A program made the translations under genes and the position numbers. 64,000 nucleotides of DNA, taken from assembly GCA_964615375.1 (NCBI GenBank), contig CAZTOW010000041.1, positions 1 to 64,000 of the forward strand, read 5' to 3'. The stretch's first letter is position 1. Each line of letters begins with the position of its first letter. The notes under the pieces were generated by a model that worked only from the letters and a program-made list of their open reading frames with translations, had not been told where the DNA came from and did no database searches. This document shows, one piece after another, positions 24,381 through 32,362 of the stretch. Source of the DNA: CAZKWG01 sp964615375 (lineage in GTDB: Bacteria; Myxococcota_A; UBA796; CAZKWG01).

Positions 24381-24947
24381 GATTCGGTCGATTCGTGAGA
24401 TTCGCGCGTGGAGGGCGGCTTCAGCCTGCCTTCTTCGTGATTCGGTCTGATTCGCAGACCGAATCCTCTCCTGCGTTGGCCTCCGCGACCACCGCGAGGC
24501 AGGTGCGGGCGGCGCGGGCCAGGCGGGCTTCGGCGTCGGGTGGGCGACGGTGGATGGTGACGACGGTGAACGTCTGGATCTCGGGGGCCTTGCGCCGACG
24601 GGGCTTCGCCATGGGCGTCCTCTCTCTGGGCCCGGCCACCGGTCGAAGGGGCGGCGTGGGGATGAACACAAGTATAGCGTGGTCCAGCGTGTTTTCGGAA
24701 AGTGAAAACGCCGAAAAATCGCTGGAGATGGCGAGTCTGCGCGTTAAGGACGGATGGACGTGGAAGAGCCATATGGTGCCAAATTCTGGCTCTTGGTGGG
24801 GGCAAGAGCGGACACCCGTCCGGCGTGGAATCGCGCTGGAACAACGGGGTGATTCGCGTTTTCGAATCTGCGCGGTGAACCGAAAATCGCGGAGCGCTGG
24901 CGTTGCAGGCCGCGTGTGTAGTGTCCACACAACACAGGGCTGATTCG
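24381..24947. repeat. GATTCG repeat family around the recombinase promoter
   Basis: GATTCG occurs at 24381, 24390 and 24399 (three tandem copies with a 9-bp period), 24439, 24449, 24851 and 24942; the reverse form CGAATC is at 24460 and 24863. The copies at 24439-24465 form a perfect 11-bp inverted repeat GATTCGGTCTG/CAGACCGAATC with a 5-base loop. TGATTCGCAGAC is shared by the sites at 24448 and 24941. Spacing and symmetry suggest binding sites for the recombinase, its directionality factor or a repressor. Confidence 0.55.
24421..24612 (-). CDS. Small ORF upstream of serine recombinase
   Basis: Protein of 63 residues from ATG 24612, with GAGAGAGGA upstream on the minus strand. It has a basic head (Ala-Lys-Pro-Arg-Arg-Arg-Lys), one beta-like stretch (Phe-Thr-Val-Val-Thr-Ile) and an Ala-rich helix with Arg/Leu heptads (about 27-46). 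Its last codons lie inside the 11-bp inverted repeat at 24439-24465. It lies 130 bases before the recombinase on the same strand. I do not know the family; a small DNA-binding accessory or directionality factor would fit the size and place, but this is inference. Confidence 0.5.
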   Translation of the reverse strand: MAKPRRRKAPEIQTFTVVTIHRRPPDAEARLARAARTCLAVVAEANAGEDSVCESDRITKKAG

Positions 24948-25100
24948 CAGACTGTACACAAAATCGATCACGGCGGGCGCCGTGGGCTGAAGGGCCAGAA
25001 GGGCGGGCTGCGGAGCGATGCAGCAAGTGCGGTTAGTGATGGGGTGAGGCCGAGATCTCGGGTCCAGAATCTCGCAGACTCGGGCATCCAGGCCAAACAG

Positions 25101-25202
25101 CGCGACAAGCGCGACAAGGAGCCGGTCAACGCCGGGGAGTCGCCGCTGGTGAAGGCGGATTCAGGCACGCGGTCGGCTGCCAGCCCACCCGGACGCGACA
25201 AG
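25101..25202 (-). repeat. CGCGACAAG boxes matching the element's control region
   Basis: CGCGACAAG occurs at 25101, 25110 (abutting, 9-bp period) and 25194. Read on the minus strand the first pair is CTTGTCGCGCTTGTCGCG, which matches 17 of 18 bases of the + strand at 12537-12554. The same box thus marks two places about 12.5 kb apart. Confidence 0.65.
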
Positions 25203-25250
25203 CTGCGGTAAGAAAGGGTCCAGGCGTGGAAATCGCTGGGCCGGCAGGAC

Positions 25251-25289
25251 CATGTCATGTCTGCTGGGCCCGCATGTCATGTCCGCTGG
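25251..25289 (+). repeat. 17-bp direct repeats with CATGTC core
   Basis: CATGTCATGTCTGCTGG (25251-25267) and CATGTCATGTCCGCTGG (25273-25289) differ at one base and have a 22-bp period, two turns of the helix. A GACATG follows at about 25294. Each copy holds two CATGTC units. A regulator site or an attachment-site core is possible. Confidence 0.55.
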
Positions 25290-25647
25290 TCCTGACATGC
25301 CTGGGGGACTCGGGCGCAGGAGGCTCGGTAGGGCACCTGTCCGGTGGAGCTGGCGATGGCGACGCCTGGCCATCGGCCCCGGGAGGTCCCCGAGCACGGC
25401 CGAGCGCCCCGCGGACGAGCGGCCCGCCGTCCCCCGCGCCCGCGCTCACCGGCGCTTGAGCGCAGCGCGCCATGCCCCTCGTCTGGCGCTCCGCTGGCGG
25501 TGTTGGTCCGCGCGCCACCCAGCGCGCCGCCGCGACCGCCGCAGGCCACATCCAGCGTCGTCCTCCTCCGCTCCCGAATTCGCCGCCTACAACCGCGTCC
25601 GCCAGCCAATCATGTACAGCGACCTTCGCCATCCCCTTGGCGCCCCG

Positions 25648-25680
25648 TTGACAGCCACACCCCCTGGTATGCCTTTTGCA
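25648..25680 (+). promoter_or_regulatory. Sigma-54-like promoter before the 25790 gene
   Basis: CTGGTATGCCTTTTGCA (25664-25680) has GG at 25666-25667 and GC at 25678-25679, ten bases apart, as in -24/-12 promoters, with T for C in the -24 box. TTGACA (25648-25653) lies 10 bases upstream, and the whole block resembles the one at 8555-8588. Confidence 0.5.
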
Positions 25681-25685
25681 AAGCA

Positions 25686-25734
25686 GGTTCTCGGGGGTCG
25701 CCGACCCTCAGAACCTTCAGGGCCACGCCCTGAA
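25686..25734. promoter_or_regulatory. Two adjacent hairpins in the leader of the 25790 gene
   Basis: GGTTCTCGGGGGTCG (25686-25700) pairs imperfectly with CGACCCTCAGAACC (25702-25715). Directly after it TTCAGGGC (25716-25723) pairs exactly with GCCCTGAA (25727-25734) over a 3-base loop. If the sigma-54-like promoter is used, both lie at the 5' end of the transcript and could be an RNA switch, stabiliser or attenuator. Confidence 0.5.
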
Positions 25735-25789
25735 ACACGCGCGGTTCGCTCGCCGCCGCGCGTGAATTCCTCGCGAGCATGGAGACCCG

Positions 25790-26206
25790 ATGACGTCCCT
25801 CGATCCCGTCCCCCGACCCTCCTTGGAGCGGGGCACCGCCTTGTCCACCATCTACACGACCGCCGAGCAGCAGCGGCAGGCTGCGGAGTCCCTTCGCCGC
25901 GCCGCCGAAGATCACGCGCTGACCGTGCACGCCTTCGTCACGGCCATCGCCAACGGCGAAGAGCCGGACCCCGCGCCGGTGCTCCGGTCCCGTGGGCGAG
26001 TCGAAGCCCTGGTCGAGGAGCTGCTCGACGAGCACACCGGCGAGGGCGACGCCTTCGCCGAGCTGCGCGTGGTCCTGGCCGATCACCCGGACGCGGACCC
26101 GGCCCTGGAGGCCACCGCCATGGCTCACCTCCGCGCCCGCTTGGGCAAGGTGAAAGCAGCGACCGACGCAGACGCGCCGGCCGCCGGTCCCGAGGGTCTG
26201 GAGTAG
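25790..26206 (+). CDS. Small acidic helical protein of unknown function
   Basis: Protein of 138 residues; GGAG lies 5 bases before the ATG. Apart from a short Pro-rich head and an Ala/Pro tail it reads as three or four helices with many Ala/Glu/Leu (Ala-Glu-Gln-Gln-Arg-Gln-Ala-Ala-Glu-Ser-Leu-Arg-Arg-Ala near 25-40; Leu-Val-Glu-Glu-Leu-Leu-Asp-Glu near 77-84). No signal peptide, membrane helix or catalytic motif is visible. It stands alone: a sigma-54-like promoter and hairpins precede it, and a 12-bp terminator-like hairpin follows 29 bases after the stop. It shares this arrangement with the 8688 gene, though the proteins are not obviously related. Confidence 0.6.
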   Translation: MTSLDPVPRPSLERGTALSTIYTTAEQQRQAAESLRRAAEDHALTVHAFVTAIANGEEPDPAPVLRSRGRVEALVEELLDEHTGEGDAFAELRVVLADHPDADPALEATAMAHLRARLGKVKAATDADAPAAGPEGLE

Positions 26207-26235
26207 CGGCCGACCCGACGAGACCTGTTCCCATA

Positions 26236-26267
26236 GCGCGCCCGGAGTCTCCATGCTCCGGGCGCGC
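26236..26267. terminator. Perfect 12-bp terminator-like hairpin
   Basis: GCGCGCCCGGAG (26236-26247) is exactly complementary to CTCCGGGCGCGC (26256-26267) with an 8-base loop. It follows the 25790-26206 gene and lacks a T tract. Confidence 0.7.
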
Positions 26268-26310
26268 TTGCGCTCAGGCGCTGCTGCCGACCCGCCAGCC
26301 TCGCTGTCGT

Positions 26311-26387
26311 GCCACTGCCGATCCCGGATCCGAGGCAGGGACAACCCGATGAATTTCGCGAGCTGCCGGCCCGCACGACTGCCGATC
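26311..26387 (+). repeat. GCCACTGCCGATCCC repeat, left copy
   Basis: An exact 15-mer at 26311-26325 is followed by GGATCCGAGGCAGG, and a partial copy ACTGCCGATC stands at 26378-26387 followed by AAGCTGCTC after 3 bases. The whole block (about 26311-26430) resembles the block at 27466-27570, which also ends in AAGCTGCTC and GTCGCCA. The copies stand on both sides of the GNAT gene. Confidence 0.6.
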
Positions 26388-26579
26388 ATAAGCTGCTCTG
26401 CGCCTCCACGGCAGCCGGTCGCCACCGAGCCCAGGCACCTGGACACCTTCCGCGCGGCGCCCCTGTTGCCTCTGTCCCCTGTGGCGCGCTCGGCATGAGG
26501 TCCACGAGGATCCAAGCCCGCCCGGGACGCCACCCCAGGCGGTCTCCCAGCCCGAGCCACGCCCACCCCACGCCCCAGG

Positions 26580-27134
26580 CTACCCGACCCAGTCCTCACG
26601 CCGCAGCGTGTAGAGCACCCCCGCCACCTCGGGCACGACGAGCCCCGGCAGGACTCTCCCCGGGAACACGAAGCGCCCAGCCTCACTCAGCCCCACCTTC
26701 TCCATCACGCGACGCGAGGCCAGGTTCTCCGGCATGGCCCGTGCGCTGACCACGTCGAAGCCGAGATCCTCGAAGGCGCGTCGGACCAGCAGCCTCGACG
26801 CCGTGGTCGCCACCCCCTGCCCCCAGAAGCGTCGGGCCAGGCGGTAGCCGATCTCCGCCCAGGCGGGCTCGAAGCTGTCCAGGCGCAGGTGGACCCAGCC
26901 CAGAAACGCGCCCTCAGGCGACTCGACGGCGAAGAAGCCGAGCCCTGGCCGGACCGCCGCCGCGAGCATCCGGGGCAGCAGGAACTCCTCCGCCAGCGCG
27001 CGCGGCGTGGGCTGGCCGCCGTTGATGAAGCGCATGACCTCGGGGTCGGCGTCGAGCGCTACGAGCGCGTCGAGGTCGGCGACGGTGATCGGGCGGAGCT
27101 GGACGGGGGGCACCGCGGTCTCCTCTGGCTGCAC
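26580..27134 (-). CDS. GNAT-family N-acetyltransferase (RimJ/RimL-like)
   Basis: Protein of 184 residues if it begins at GTG 27134, which has GGAG nine bases upstream on the minus strand; an ATG at 27197 or the frame's limit at 27470 would add an Ala/Pro-rich head without a good binding site. The family signature is clear: Leu-Arg-Pro-Ile-Thr-x-x-Asp-Leu-Asp-Ala-Leu at the start, Ile-Gly-Tyr-Arg-Leu-Ala-x-x-Phe-Trp-Gly-Gln-Gly-Val-Ala-Thr near 97-113 as the acetyl-CoA loop, and Asn-x-Ala-Ser-x-Arg-Val-Met-Glu-Lys-Val-Gly near 137-150. Such enzymes transfer acetyl from acetyl-CoA to amines, often protein N-termini; the substrate here is unknown. It stands alone between two copies of a repeat block. 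Confidence 0.9.
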   Translation of the reverse strand: MQPEETAVPPVQLRPITVADLDALVALDADPEVMRFINGGQPTPRALAEEFLLPRMLAAAVRPGLGFFAVESPEGAFLGWVHLRLDSFEPAWAEIGYRLARRFWGQGVATTASRLLVRRAFEDLGFDVVSARAMPENLASRRVMEKVGLSEAGRFVFPGRVLPGLVVPEVAGVLYTLRREDWVG

Positions 27135-27412
27135 GGCTATCGGCTCCAGCGCGCGTCGGCTGCCTCTAGGTCGCCCCGTCGCCGTCGTCGCCGGCATCGC
27201 GGGCGTCGTCGCGCCAGCCAGGCGGACCTCGCGAAGCCAATGGCCCTGCTGGAGTCGCGCTGAGGCGCTGGCTGGCTCGCGCGGGCGGCGGGCAGGCTCG
27301 CTGGGGGGCGCCTTCTGCACCTCGGCGCCCGACCTGGCGGCGTCGCCCGTCGCGATGACCGGCGGGACCAGATGCGCGGACACACGAGAGCGAGCTTCAG
27401 ACCCACCGCCGA

Positions 27413-27544
27413 GCCACTGCCGATCCCTTCCGAGGCGCTGGCGCCCTGCTGACGATCCCATGCGAGCCACTGCCGATCCCTGATCCGAAGTACCTGTAAC
27501 GCCGTGAAACAGCCCAGCTGCCGATCCGTGCCACTGCCGATCCC
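27413..27544 (+). repeat. GCCACTGCCGATCCC repeats, right copies
   Basis: Exact 15-mers at 27413-27427, 27466-27480 and 27530-27544, plus CTGCCGATCC at 27518-27527. Two are followed by a GATCCGA/TTCCGA segment and the last by AAGCTGCTC. With the copy at 26311 there are four exact copies within 1.25 kb, none inside a supported gene. Spacings of 53 and 64 bases are irregular, so it is not a CRISPR array. Confidence 0.65.
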
Positions 27545-27683
27545 AAGCTGCTCGCCGGCACGTCGCCAGCCCCTCGGCACCGTGCCGCCAGCAGGTGGCG
27601 ATCCAGTGCCGGACAGATTCTGGTCCAGACCCTCCAGAGGGGCTGGTCAGCGCTCGACTGGCGATTACAGACCCCCTGATCCC

Positions 27684-29411
27684 ATGTTCAAGTCACACCA
27701 CACCCGGCCCACGTCAGCACCGCCCTCGTACTCGCCGCCCGAGCGCGAGGATGGCGTGCTGGTCTTCACGTCGCGGGACCAGCTCATCGCCTGGAACACC
27801 GCCATACACGAGCGGCCCCGCCTCCTGCGCGAGGTGGATCCCCAGCACCTCGGCGACGTGAGCGGGAACCTGACCCTGCTCGCCGCCGCGCCGCACGGCG
27901 GCACTCTGCTCATGCTGACGCCCCCAGGCTCGCGCGGCCTCCACTGGCTCCGCGATGCACGCGAGGAGCACGCGCCCAGAGCGCTCCGCGGGCCATTCAA
28001 GGTGCGCGTTGAGGGTCAGCCTGGCGTGCTCATCGGCGTCGCGTCGAACGTCGCCCCGACCTTCTGGGATCACCTGGAGCCCGACGGGTGGCCCCTTCCG
28101 GGCGCTGCCGATGCCCGCTTCGACGATCGCCGCATCGCGAAGCTGATGCAGGCCGGGCCCTTCGCCGCGCCCGTCGGGTGCTCGGAGCAGGAGCACCGCG
28201 CCCAGACCCTGTTGGACGCCAGCGCGCGTCGCTGGTTCCGGGGAAAGATCGTGCCCACCATCGCCGGCCTCGTCGCGCTCGGCGATCAGCCTGAGAAACA
28301 CCTGCCCGGCTGCGCGATCGCGATCCGTCGGCCGGGCTGGTCGGATCAGCTCCACCGTGGGTCGTTGACCTGGCTGGCCGAGCGGGTCGCGAACGAGCGC
28401 AGCCTGTGGGGCCAGATCCCGAGCGACATTGCGCGGGCGCTGGTGGTCCTGGCCCTGGCCGAGCGCGCCTGGACGGGCCCGGACGCGGCCACGCCGATCA
28501 CCCTCACGGTGGAGGGCGACCGCGTGCGCCTCGCCGTGCCGACCACCGCCGCCAACGCCAGCGAGCGCGAGGACCGGGCCACCGCCAACCCACGTCTGCG
28601 TCACCTCCTGGTCCGGTGCGGCGATCTGCCAGCGCTGCCGGATGGCGCGATCATGGACAACGACACAGTGCTCGCGGTGTTGGGCCGGCGGTACCCAGGG
28701 GGCCGCTGTGACTTCGAGTCCGCGGTGACCTGGCTGACGATGCCGCTGGTGCCTGAGGCTCGTGTGGTGCGGGCGGGCGGTCGCCCAGCCGTCCGTCTCA
28801 CAGCCGTCGCCGTGCCGATCGCCCTGCCGCCAGTCGCCAGTTCACCCGTGGAGCCTGAGCCGCCAGCGACCCGGTCGGCAGCGCCAGCACAGGAGGATTC
28901 CCACACCCCGCCAGCTCCCAGCGTCACGCCTACCCCCACGACGCCCGTGCCACCGCGCCAGCGCCGACCCGGCCCGCCGCCGATCTTCCACCCACGCCCT
29001 GCGCCGGCCGCTCGCGCGACCCACCGATCGCCTGACCCGCCGCCAGCCGCCTCCGTGTCGGTGCAGCCCGCGCCAGCGCCGCAGCCCGCGCCCACGCCCG
29101 CCCCTGCGCCTCCGCCGCAGCCCGAGCCCGCCCCTGCCATCGTCGCGCCGCCCCCCGAGCCCACGCAGCCTCCGGTCCCTCTCGCACACCCCACAGGCCC
29201 CATGTCCATCGAGGAGCGCAAGGCCCAGCTCCAAGACCTCTTCCGCGCCAGCGACCGCCCCCTCGGCAAGAGCGCGATCGCCGCCCTCCTCGGCGTCCAC
29301 CGCGACACCCTGCGGCACGCGATGAACGCGCTGGTCGCCGAGGGCTGGCTGGAGCCCACAGACACGAACCTCCGCTCCCCCGTCCTGCGGTACCGGCGGC
29401 TCAAGCCATAG
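27684..29411 (+). CDS. Large protein with Pro-rich linker and C-terminal winged helix
   Basis: Protein of 575 residues from ATG 27684; the frame is open further upstream but crosses the repeats. Residues about 20-355 form a folded region of mixed strands and helices that I do not recognise (Gly-Asp-Val-Ser-Gly-Asn-Leu-Thr-Leu-Leu-Ala-Ala near 57-68; one Trp-Phe-Arg-Gly-Lys-Ile-Val-Pro near 186). A long Pro/Ala/Gln linker spans about 380-500. Residues 507-575 look like a winged-helix DNA-binding domain (Gly-Lys-Ser-Ala-Ile-Ala-Ala-Leu-Leu-Gly-Val-His-Arg-Asp-Thr-Leu-Arg). It precedes the truncated helicase by 122 bases on the same strand, so it may be a regulator or DNA-binding partner of a former defence operon. 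Confidence 0.65.
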   Translation: MFKSHHTRPTSAPPSYSPPEREDGVLVFTSRDQLIAWNTAIHERPRLLREVDPQHLGDVSGNLTLLAAAPHGGTLLMLTPPGSRGLHWLRDAREEHAPRALRGPFKVRVEGQPGVLIGVASNVAPTFWDHLEPDGWPLPGAADARFDDRRIAKLMQAGPFAAPVGCSEQEHRAQTLLDASARRWFRGKIVPTIAGLVALGDQPEKHLPGCAIAIRRPGWSDQLHRGSLTWLAERVANERSLWGQIPSDIARALVVLALAERAWTGPDAATPITLTVEGDRVRLAVPTTAANASEREDRATANPRLRHLLVRCGDLPALPDGAIMDNDTVLAVLGRRYPGGRCDFESAVTWLTMPLVPEARVVRAGGRPAVRLTAVAVPIALPPVASSPVEPEPPATRSAAPAQEDSHTPPAPSVTPTPTTPVPPRQRRPGPPPIFHPRPAPAARATHRSPDPPPAASVSVQPAPAPQPAPTPAPAPPPQPEPAPAIVAPPPEPTQPPVPLAHPTGPMSIEERKAQLQDLFRASDRPLGKSAIAALLGVHRDTLRHAMNALVAEGWLEPTDTNLRSPVLRYRRLKP

Positions 29412-29533
29412 CCGGACCTGGTGCGCCTCCGACCGCATCGCACCGGTGGCCCACGCTCCGCCCGACTGCGCGCCCGGTGTTACCTACCCGAGCAAAACCG
29501 CCCTCTCTGGCCCCTCGCATGACCACCCGCAGC

Positions 29534-31312
29534 ATGGACGTCTTCTCCCTTCGCGACACCGTGGTGTCCGAGTACCAGAGCTTCGCCCGCTCGTTCACGA
29601 CCATCGCCGCCCTCGACATCCGTCAACAGGTCGAGGCGATCTACGCCGAGGATCGCTACTGGCCCGAGCCGCTCATCCAGATCAACCCGAGCTACAAGCG
29701 CGGGCGGGACGTGGCCTCGCTCGCGGACGAGGGGCTGCTGGACCGCGGGTGCAAGGACATCTTCCGCTCGCCGCCGCCAGCCGAGCAGCCCGATGGCGCT
29801 TCGCTCTCGCTCTACCTGCACCAGGAGCGGGCCATCGCGACTGCGGCGGCGCGCGAGAGCTTCGTCGTCACGACGGGCACGGGCTCGGGCAAGTCCCTGT
29901 GCTTCTTCATCCCCATCGTGAGCGCCGTCCTGGCGGAGAAGCGGCAAAGCGCCGCGAGACGGACGCGGGCCATCGTCATCTACCCGATGAACGCGCTGGC
30001 CAACAGCCAGATGAAGGAGCTGGAGAGGTACCTGCCAGAGCGCGCGGGTGGCAGGCCAGTGACCTTCGGCCGCTACACCGGGCAGGACGAGCACGCCGAG
30101 CGGCGCGCGATCGCAGACGATCCGCCGGACATCCTGCTCACCAACTTCATGATGCTCGAGCTGCTGATGACCCGGCAGGACGAGCTCGACCGCAAGGTCA
30201 TCGGCAACTGCGCGGGCCTCTCCTTCCTGGTCCTGGACGAGCTGCACACCTACCGCGGCCGGCAGGGCGCCGACGTGGCGCTGCTGGTCCGGTGGGTGCG
30301 CGAGCGGCTGGCGCCCGACGATCTGCTGTGCATCGGGACCTCGGCGACCATGAAGAGCGAGGGCACCGTCCAGGACCGCAACCGCGTCGTCGCTGAGGTG
30401 GCGTCCAAGCTGTTCTCCGTGGAGGTACCCCCCAGCAACATCATCGGCGAGACGCTGGAGCGCGTCACCGACCGCGCCCAGGACCACGTCAGCGTCCGGC
30501 CCGCGCTGGGCGCCGCCATCGATCAGCCCCTCCCGGCGGACATCACTGACGCCGCCCTGCACGACCACCCGTTGGGCGTCTGGGTCGAGACCCTCCTGGG
30601 CGTGACCTTCTCGGAGCCCGATCAGCGATGGATCCGGTCCGCGCCGCTGACGCTCAGTGAGGCCACCGCCGAGCTCGCCCGCGACGCGGGACGCCCGCCC
30701 GCGGCCTGCGAACAGGCGCTGCGTCAGCTCCTCCTCATCTCTGGCAAACCGGAGCGCGAGCGCACACGCAACCCGGAGGCGGGCGGTCGCAGCTTCTTCC
30801 CCTTCCGTCTACATCAGTTCATCTCAGGCGCGGGCTACGCCTACGCCACCCTGGAGCCGCCCGGCCGGCGCTCCGTGACGGTGGAGGGCCAGCAGTTCCT
30901 CCCCGGCACCACCGACGACCGACGCCTGTACCCCACCCACTTCTGCCGCGAGTGCGGGCAGGAGTACCACCCGGTCCGCATCGCGAGCGGCGAGGGACGA
31001 CGCGAGCACGTCGAGCTATCCGGCGCGCTGGGGAAGGGCGCTCCTGCGTGGTTCCTGCCAGGCCGCGCGCGAGGGGGGGGAGCGGTGAGGGGCGCTTCGA
31101 GGAACTTCGAGACAACGCCCTCGTCCCGCGGCGGTGACGATGGCGCTACGGTGTGTCCTGATCGCGCCGACCCTTGGCGTCCTTGGCGCCTTGGCGTGGT
31201 CCGCCACCGCGGTTCCACCCATTGCGGTTCGATTCGTGTGGCCGGAGAATTCTGGTCTCATCAACGCATTGATGAATCGTCGCGGTTCCCTCACCGCCCG
31301 GACCGCCCATGA
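29534..31312 (+). pseudogene. DUF1998-type DEAD/DEAH helicase, 3' half missing
   Basis: I take ATG 29534, because members of this family typically begin Met-Asp-Val-Phe-x-Leu-Arg-Asp. Walker A (Thr-Gly-Thr-Gly-Ser-Gly-Lys-Ser near 115-122), Asp-Glu-Leu-His near 234 and Ser-Ala-Thr form the first RecA-like lobe. A zinc-knuckle-like Phe-Cys-Arg-Glu-Cys-Gly-Gln-Glu-Tyr-His follows near 472. Beyond about nt 31050 the translation loses all family character and ends at 31312, overlapping the RhuM start. The second helicase lobe and the DUF1998 domain are absent; full proteins are usually three times longer. Such helicases sit in defence islands. Here the gene is surely inactive unless the N-terminal half has been reused. 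Confidence 0.8.
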
Positions 31313-32355
31313 CCCAGCCCGCGACCACCCCCGGCGAGCTGATCCTCTACACCGACGGCGGCGCCACCCGCGTGCAGGTCCGCCTCCACGACGGCTCCGT
31401 CTGGCTCACGCAGAAGCAGATGGCGGCGCTGTACGCGGTCACGGTGCAGAACGTCGGCCAGCACCTCCAGCACATCTACGCGGACGGCGAGCTCTTGCGC
31501 GAGGCAACTGTAAAGCATTACTTTATCGTTCAAACAGAAGGAGGGAGGTCGATTTCTCGGCAGGTAGAGCACTATTCGCTCCCCGCCATCCTCGCCGTGG
31601 GCTACCGCGTCCGCTCGACCCGGGGCACGGTCTTCCGTCAGTGGGCCACCGCTGTGCTTCAGGAGTACGCCGTCAAAGGCTTTGCCCTCGATGACGCCCG
31701 ACTGAAGTCGGGCAGCCGGGAGGGGCCGGACTACTTCGACGAGCTGCTGGCCCGGATTCGGGACATCCGCTCGTCGGAGCGGGTCTTCTGGCGCAAGGTG
31801 CTGGACATCTACGCCACGAGCGTCGACTACGACCCCCGCGACGAGGCGTCTCGGCAGTTCTTTCGCACCGTACAGAACAAGATGCACTGGGCCGCCCACG
31901 GGCACACGGCGGCCGAGGTGATCCGCGCGCGCGCCGACGCCGACCAGCCGAACATGGGGCTGAGGACCTGGACCGGGCACACCGTGCGCCGGGCGGATGT
32001 CGAGATCGCCAAGAACTACCTGAACAGCGAGGAGATCGACGCGCTGAACCGCATCGTGAACGCCTACCTGGAGTTCGCCGAGCTGCAGGCGCTGAACCGC
32101 AGGCCGATGACCATGGCCGCCTGGATAACGAAGCTCGACGACTTCTTGCGCCTGTCGGATCGTGAGGTACTGCAGCACGCGGGCCGAATCTCCCACGAGT
32201 CCGCGACCTCGCACGCCGAGGCCGAGTACGCGCGCTGGGTGCAGGCGCGCGCCCTGTCAGAGCCCGTGGACCAGGACTTCGAGGAGGCGATCCAGCAGAC
32301 GCGCGCCATCGAGAAGACCCGCGCGCCCCGGCGGGCGCGGAAGGACGGGACATGA
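31309..32355 (+). CDS. rhuM: RhuM family protein
   Basis: Protein of 348 residues, a normal full length for the RhuM (virulence protein RhuM) family. It opens with a short strand pair and Val-Trp-Leu-Thr-Gln-Lys-Gln-Met-Ala-Ala-Leu-Tyr near 30-41, then His-Tyr-Ser-Leu-Pro-Ala-Ile-Leu-Ala-Val-Gly-Tyr-Arg-Val-Arg-Ser near 86-101, both hallmarks of the family. The later part holds helices with Leu-Asn-Arg-Ile-Val-Asn-Ala-Tyr-Leu-Glu-Phe-Ala-Glu. The biochemical role is not established; these genes are scattered in genomic islands and next to restriction genes. Start ATG 31309 overlaps the end of the broken helicase frame. Bases 31508-31560 are markedly less GC-rich than the rest. Confidence 0.88.
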   Translation: MTQPATTPGELILYTDGGATRVQVRLHDGSVWLTQKQMAALYAVTVQNVGQHLQHIYADGELLREATVKHYFIVQTEGGRSISRQVEHYSLPAILAVGYRVRSTRGTVFRQWATAVLQEYAVKGFALDDARLKSGSREGPDYFDELLARIRDIRSSERVFWRKVLDIYATSVDYDPRDEASRQFFRTVQNKMHWAAHGHTAAEVIRARADADQPNMGLRTWTGHTVRRADVEIAKNYLNSEEIDALNRIVNAYLEFAELQALNRRPMTMAAWITKLDDFLRLSDREVLQHAGRISHESATSHAEAEYARWVQARALSEPVDQDFEEAIQQTRAIEKTRAPRRARKDGT

Positions 32356-32362
32356 GCCCGTG

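Larger units (their letters stand above)
9955..24612. mobile_element. Putative cryptic virus-like element with serine recombinase
   Basis: A block of genes unlike the flanking host genes: a three-gene minus operon (9955-12383), a divergent plus operon (12946-22620) of small capsid-like beta proteins, a papain-like protease, coiled and membrane proteins, then a huge methylase-helicase gene interrupted by a large serine recombinase. Low-complexity acidic and basic repeats and overlapping start/stop codons run through it. TGTCGC boxes at 12.4-12.8 kb recur at 25.1-25.2 kb, so the right limit may lie near 25.3 kb. I see no terminase, portal, tail or FtsK-like packaging ATPase, so it is either degraded, partial or not a tailed phage. 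The boundaries are approximate. Confidence 0.45.
24613..25789. other. Long non-coding, repeat-rich stretch
   Basis: Almost 1.2 kb with no gene I can support. The open frames here are Arg/Pro-rich and have no ribosome binding sites. The stretch is less GC-rich up to about 25,000 than the genes around it. It holds the outer GATTCG boxes, three CGCGACAAG boxes, a pair of 17-bp direct repeats, a sigma-54-like promoter and two adjacent hairpins, each listed separately. It probably marks the right edge of the mobile element and may include its recombination or replication site. Confidence 0.5.

Noticed and set aside
25255..25632. Minus-strand gene in the repeat-rich non-coding stretch
   Set aside because: Pro/Arg/Ala-rich translation without a ribosome site, and it overlaps repeats and a promoter-like element.
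27413..27544. CRISPR array from the GCCACTGCCGATCCC copies
   Set aside because: Only four exact copies, irregular distances from 38 bases to over 1 kb between repeats, no cas gene nearby.
29534..31312. Missing 3' half of the methylase-helicase from 19535
   Set aside because: The helicase here has its own N-terminus and Walker A and belongs to a different (DUF1998-type) family.
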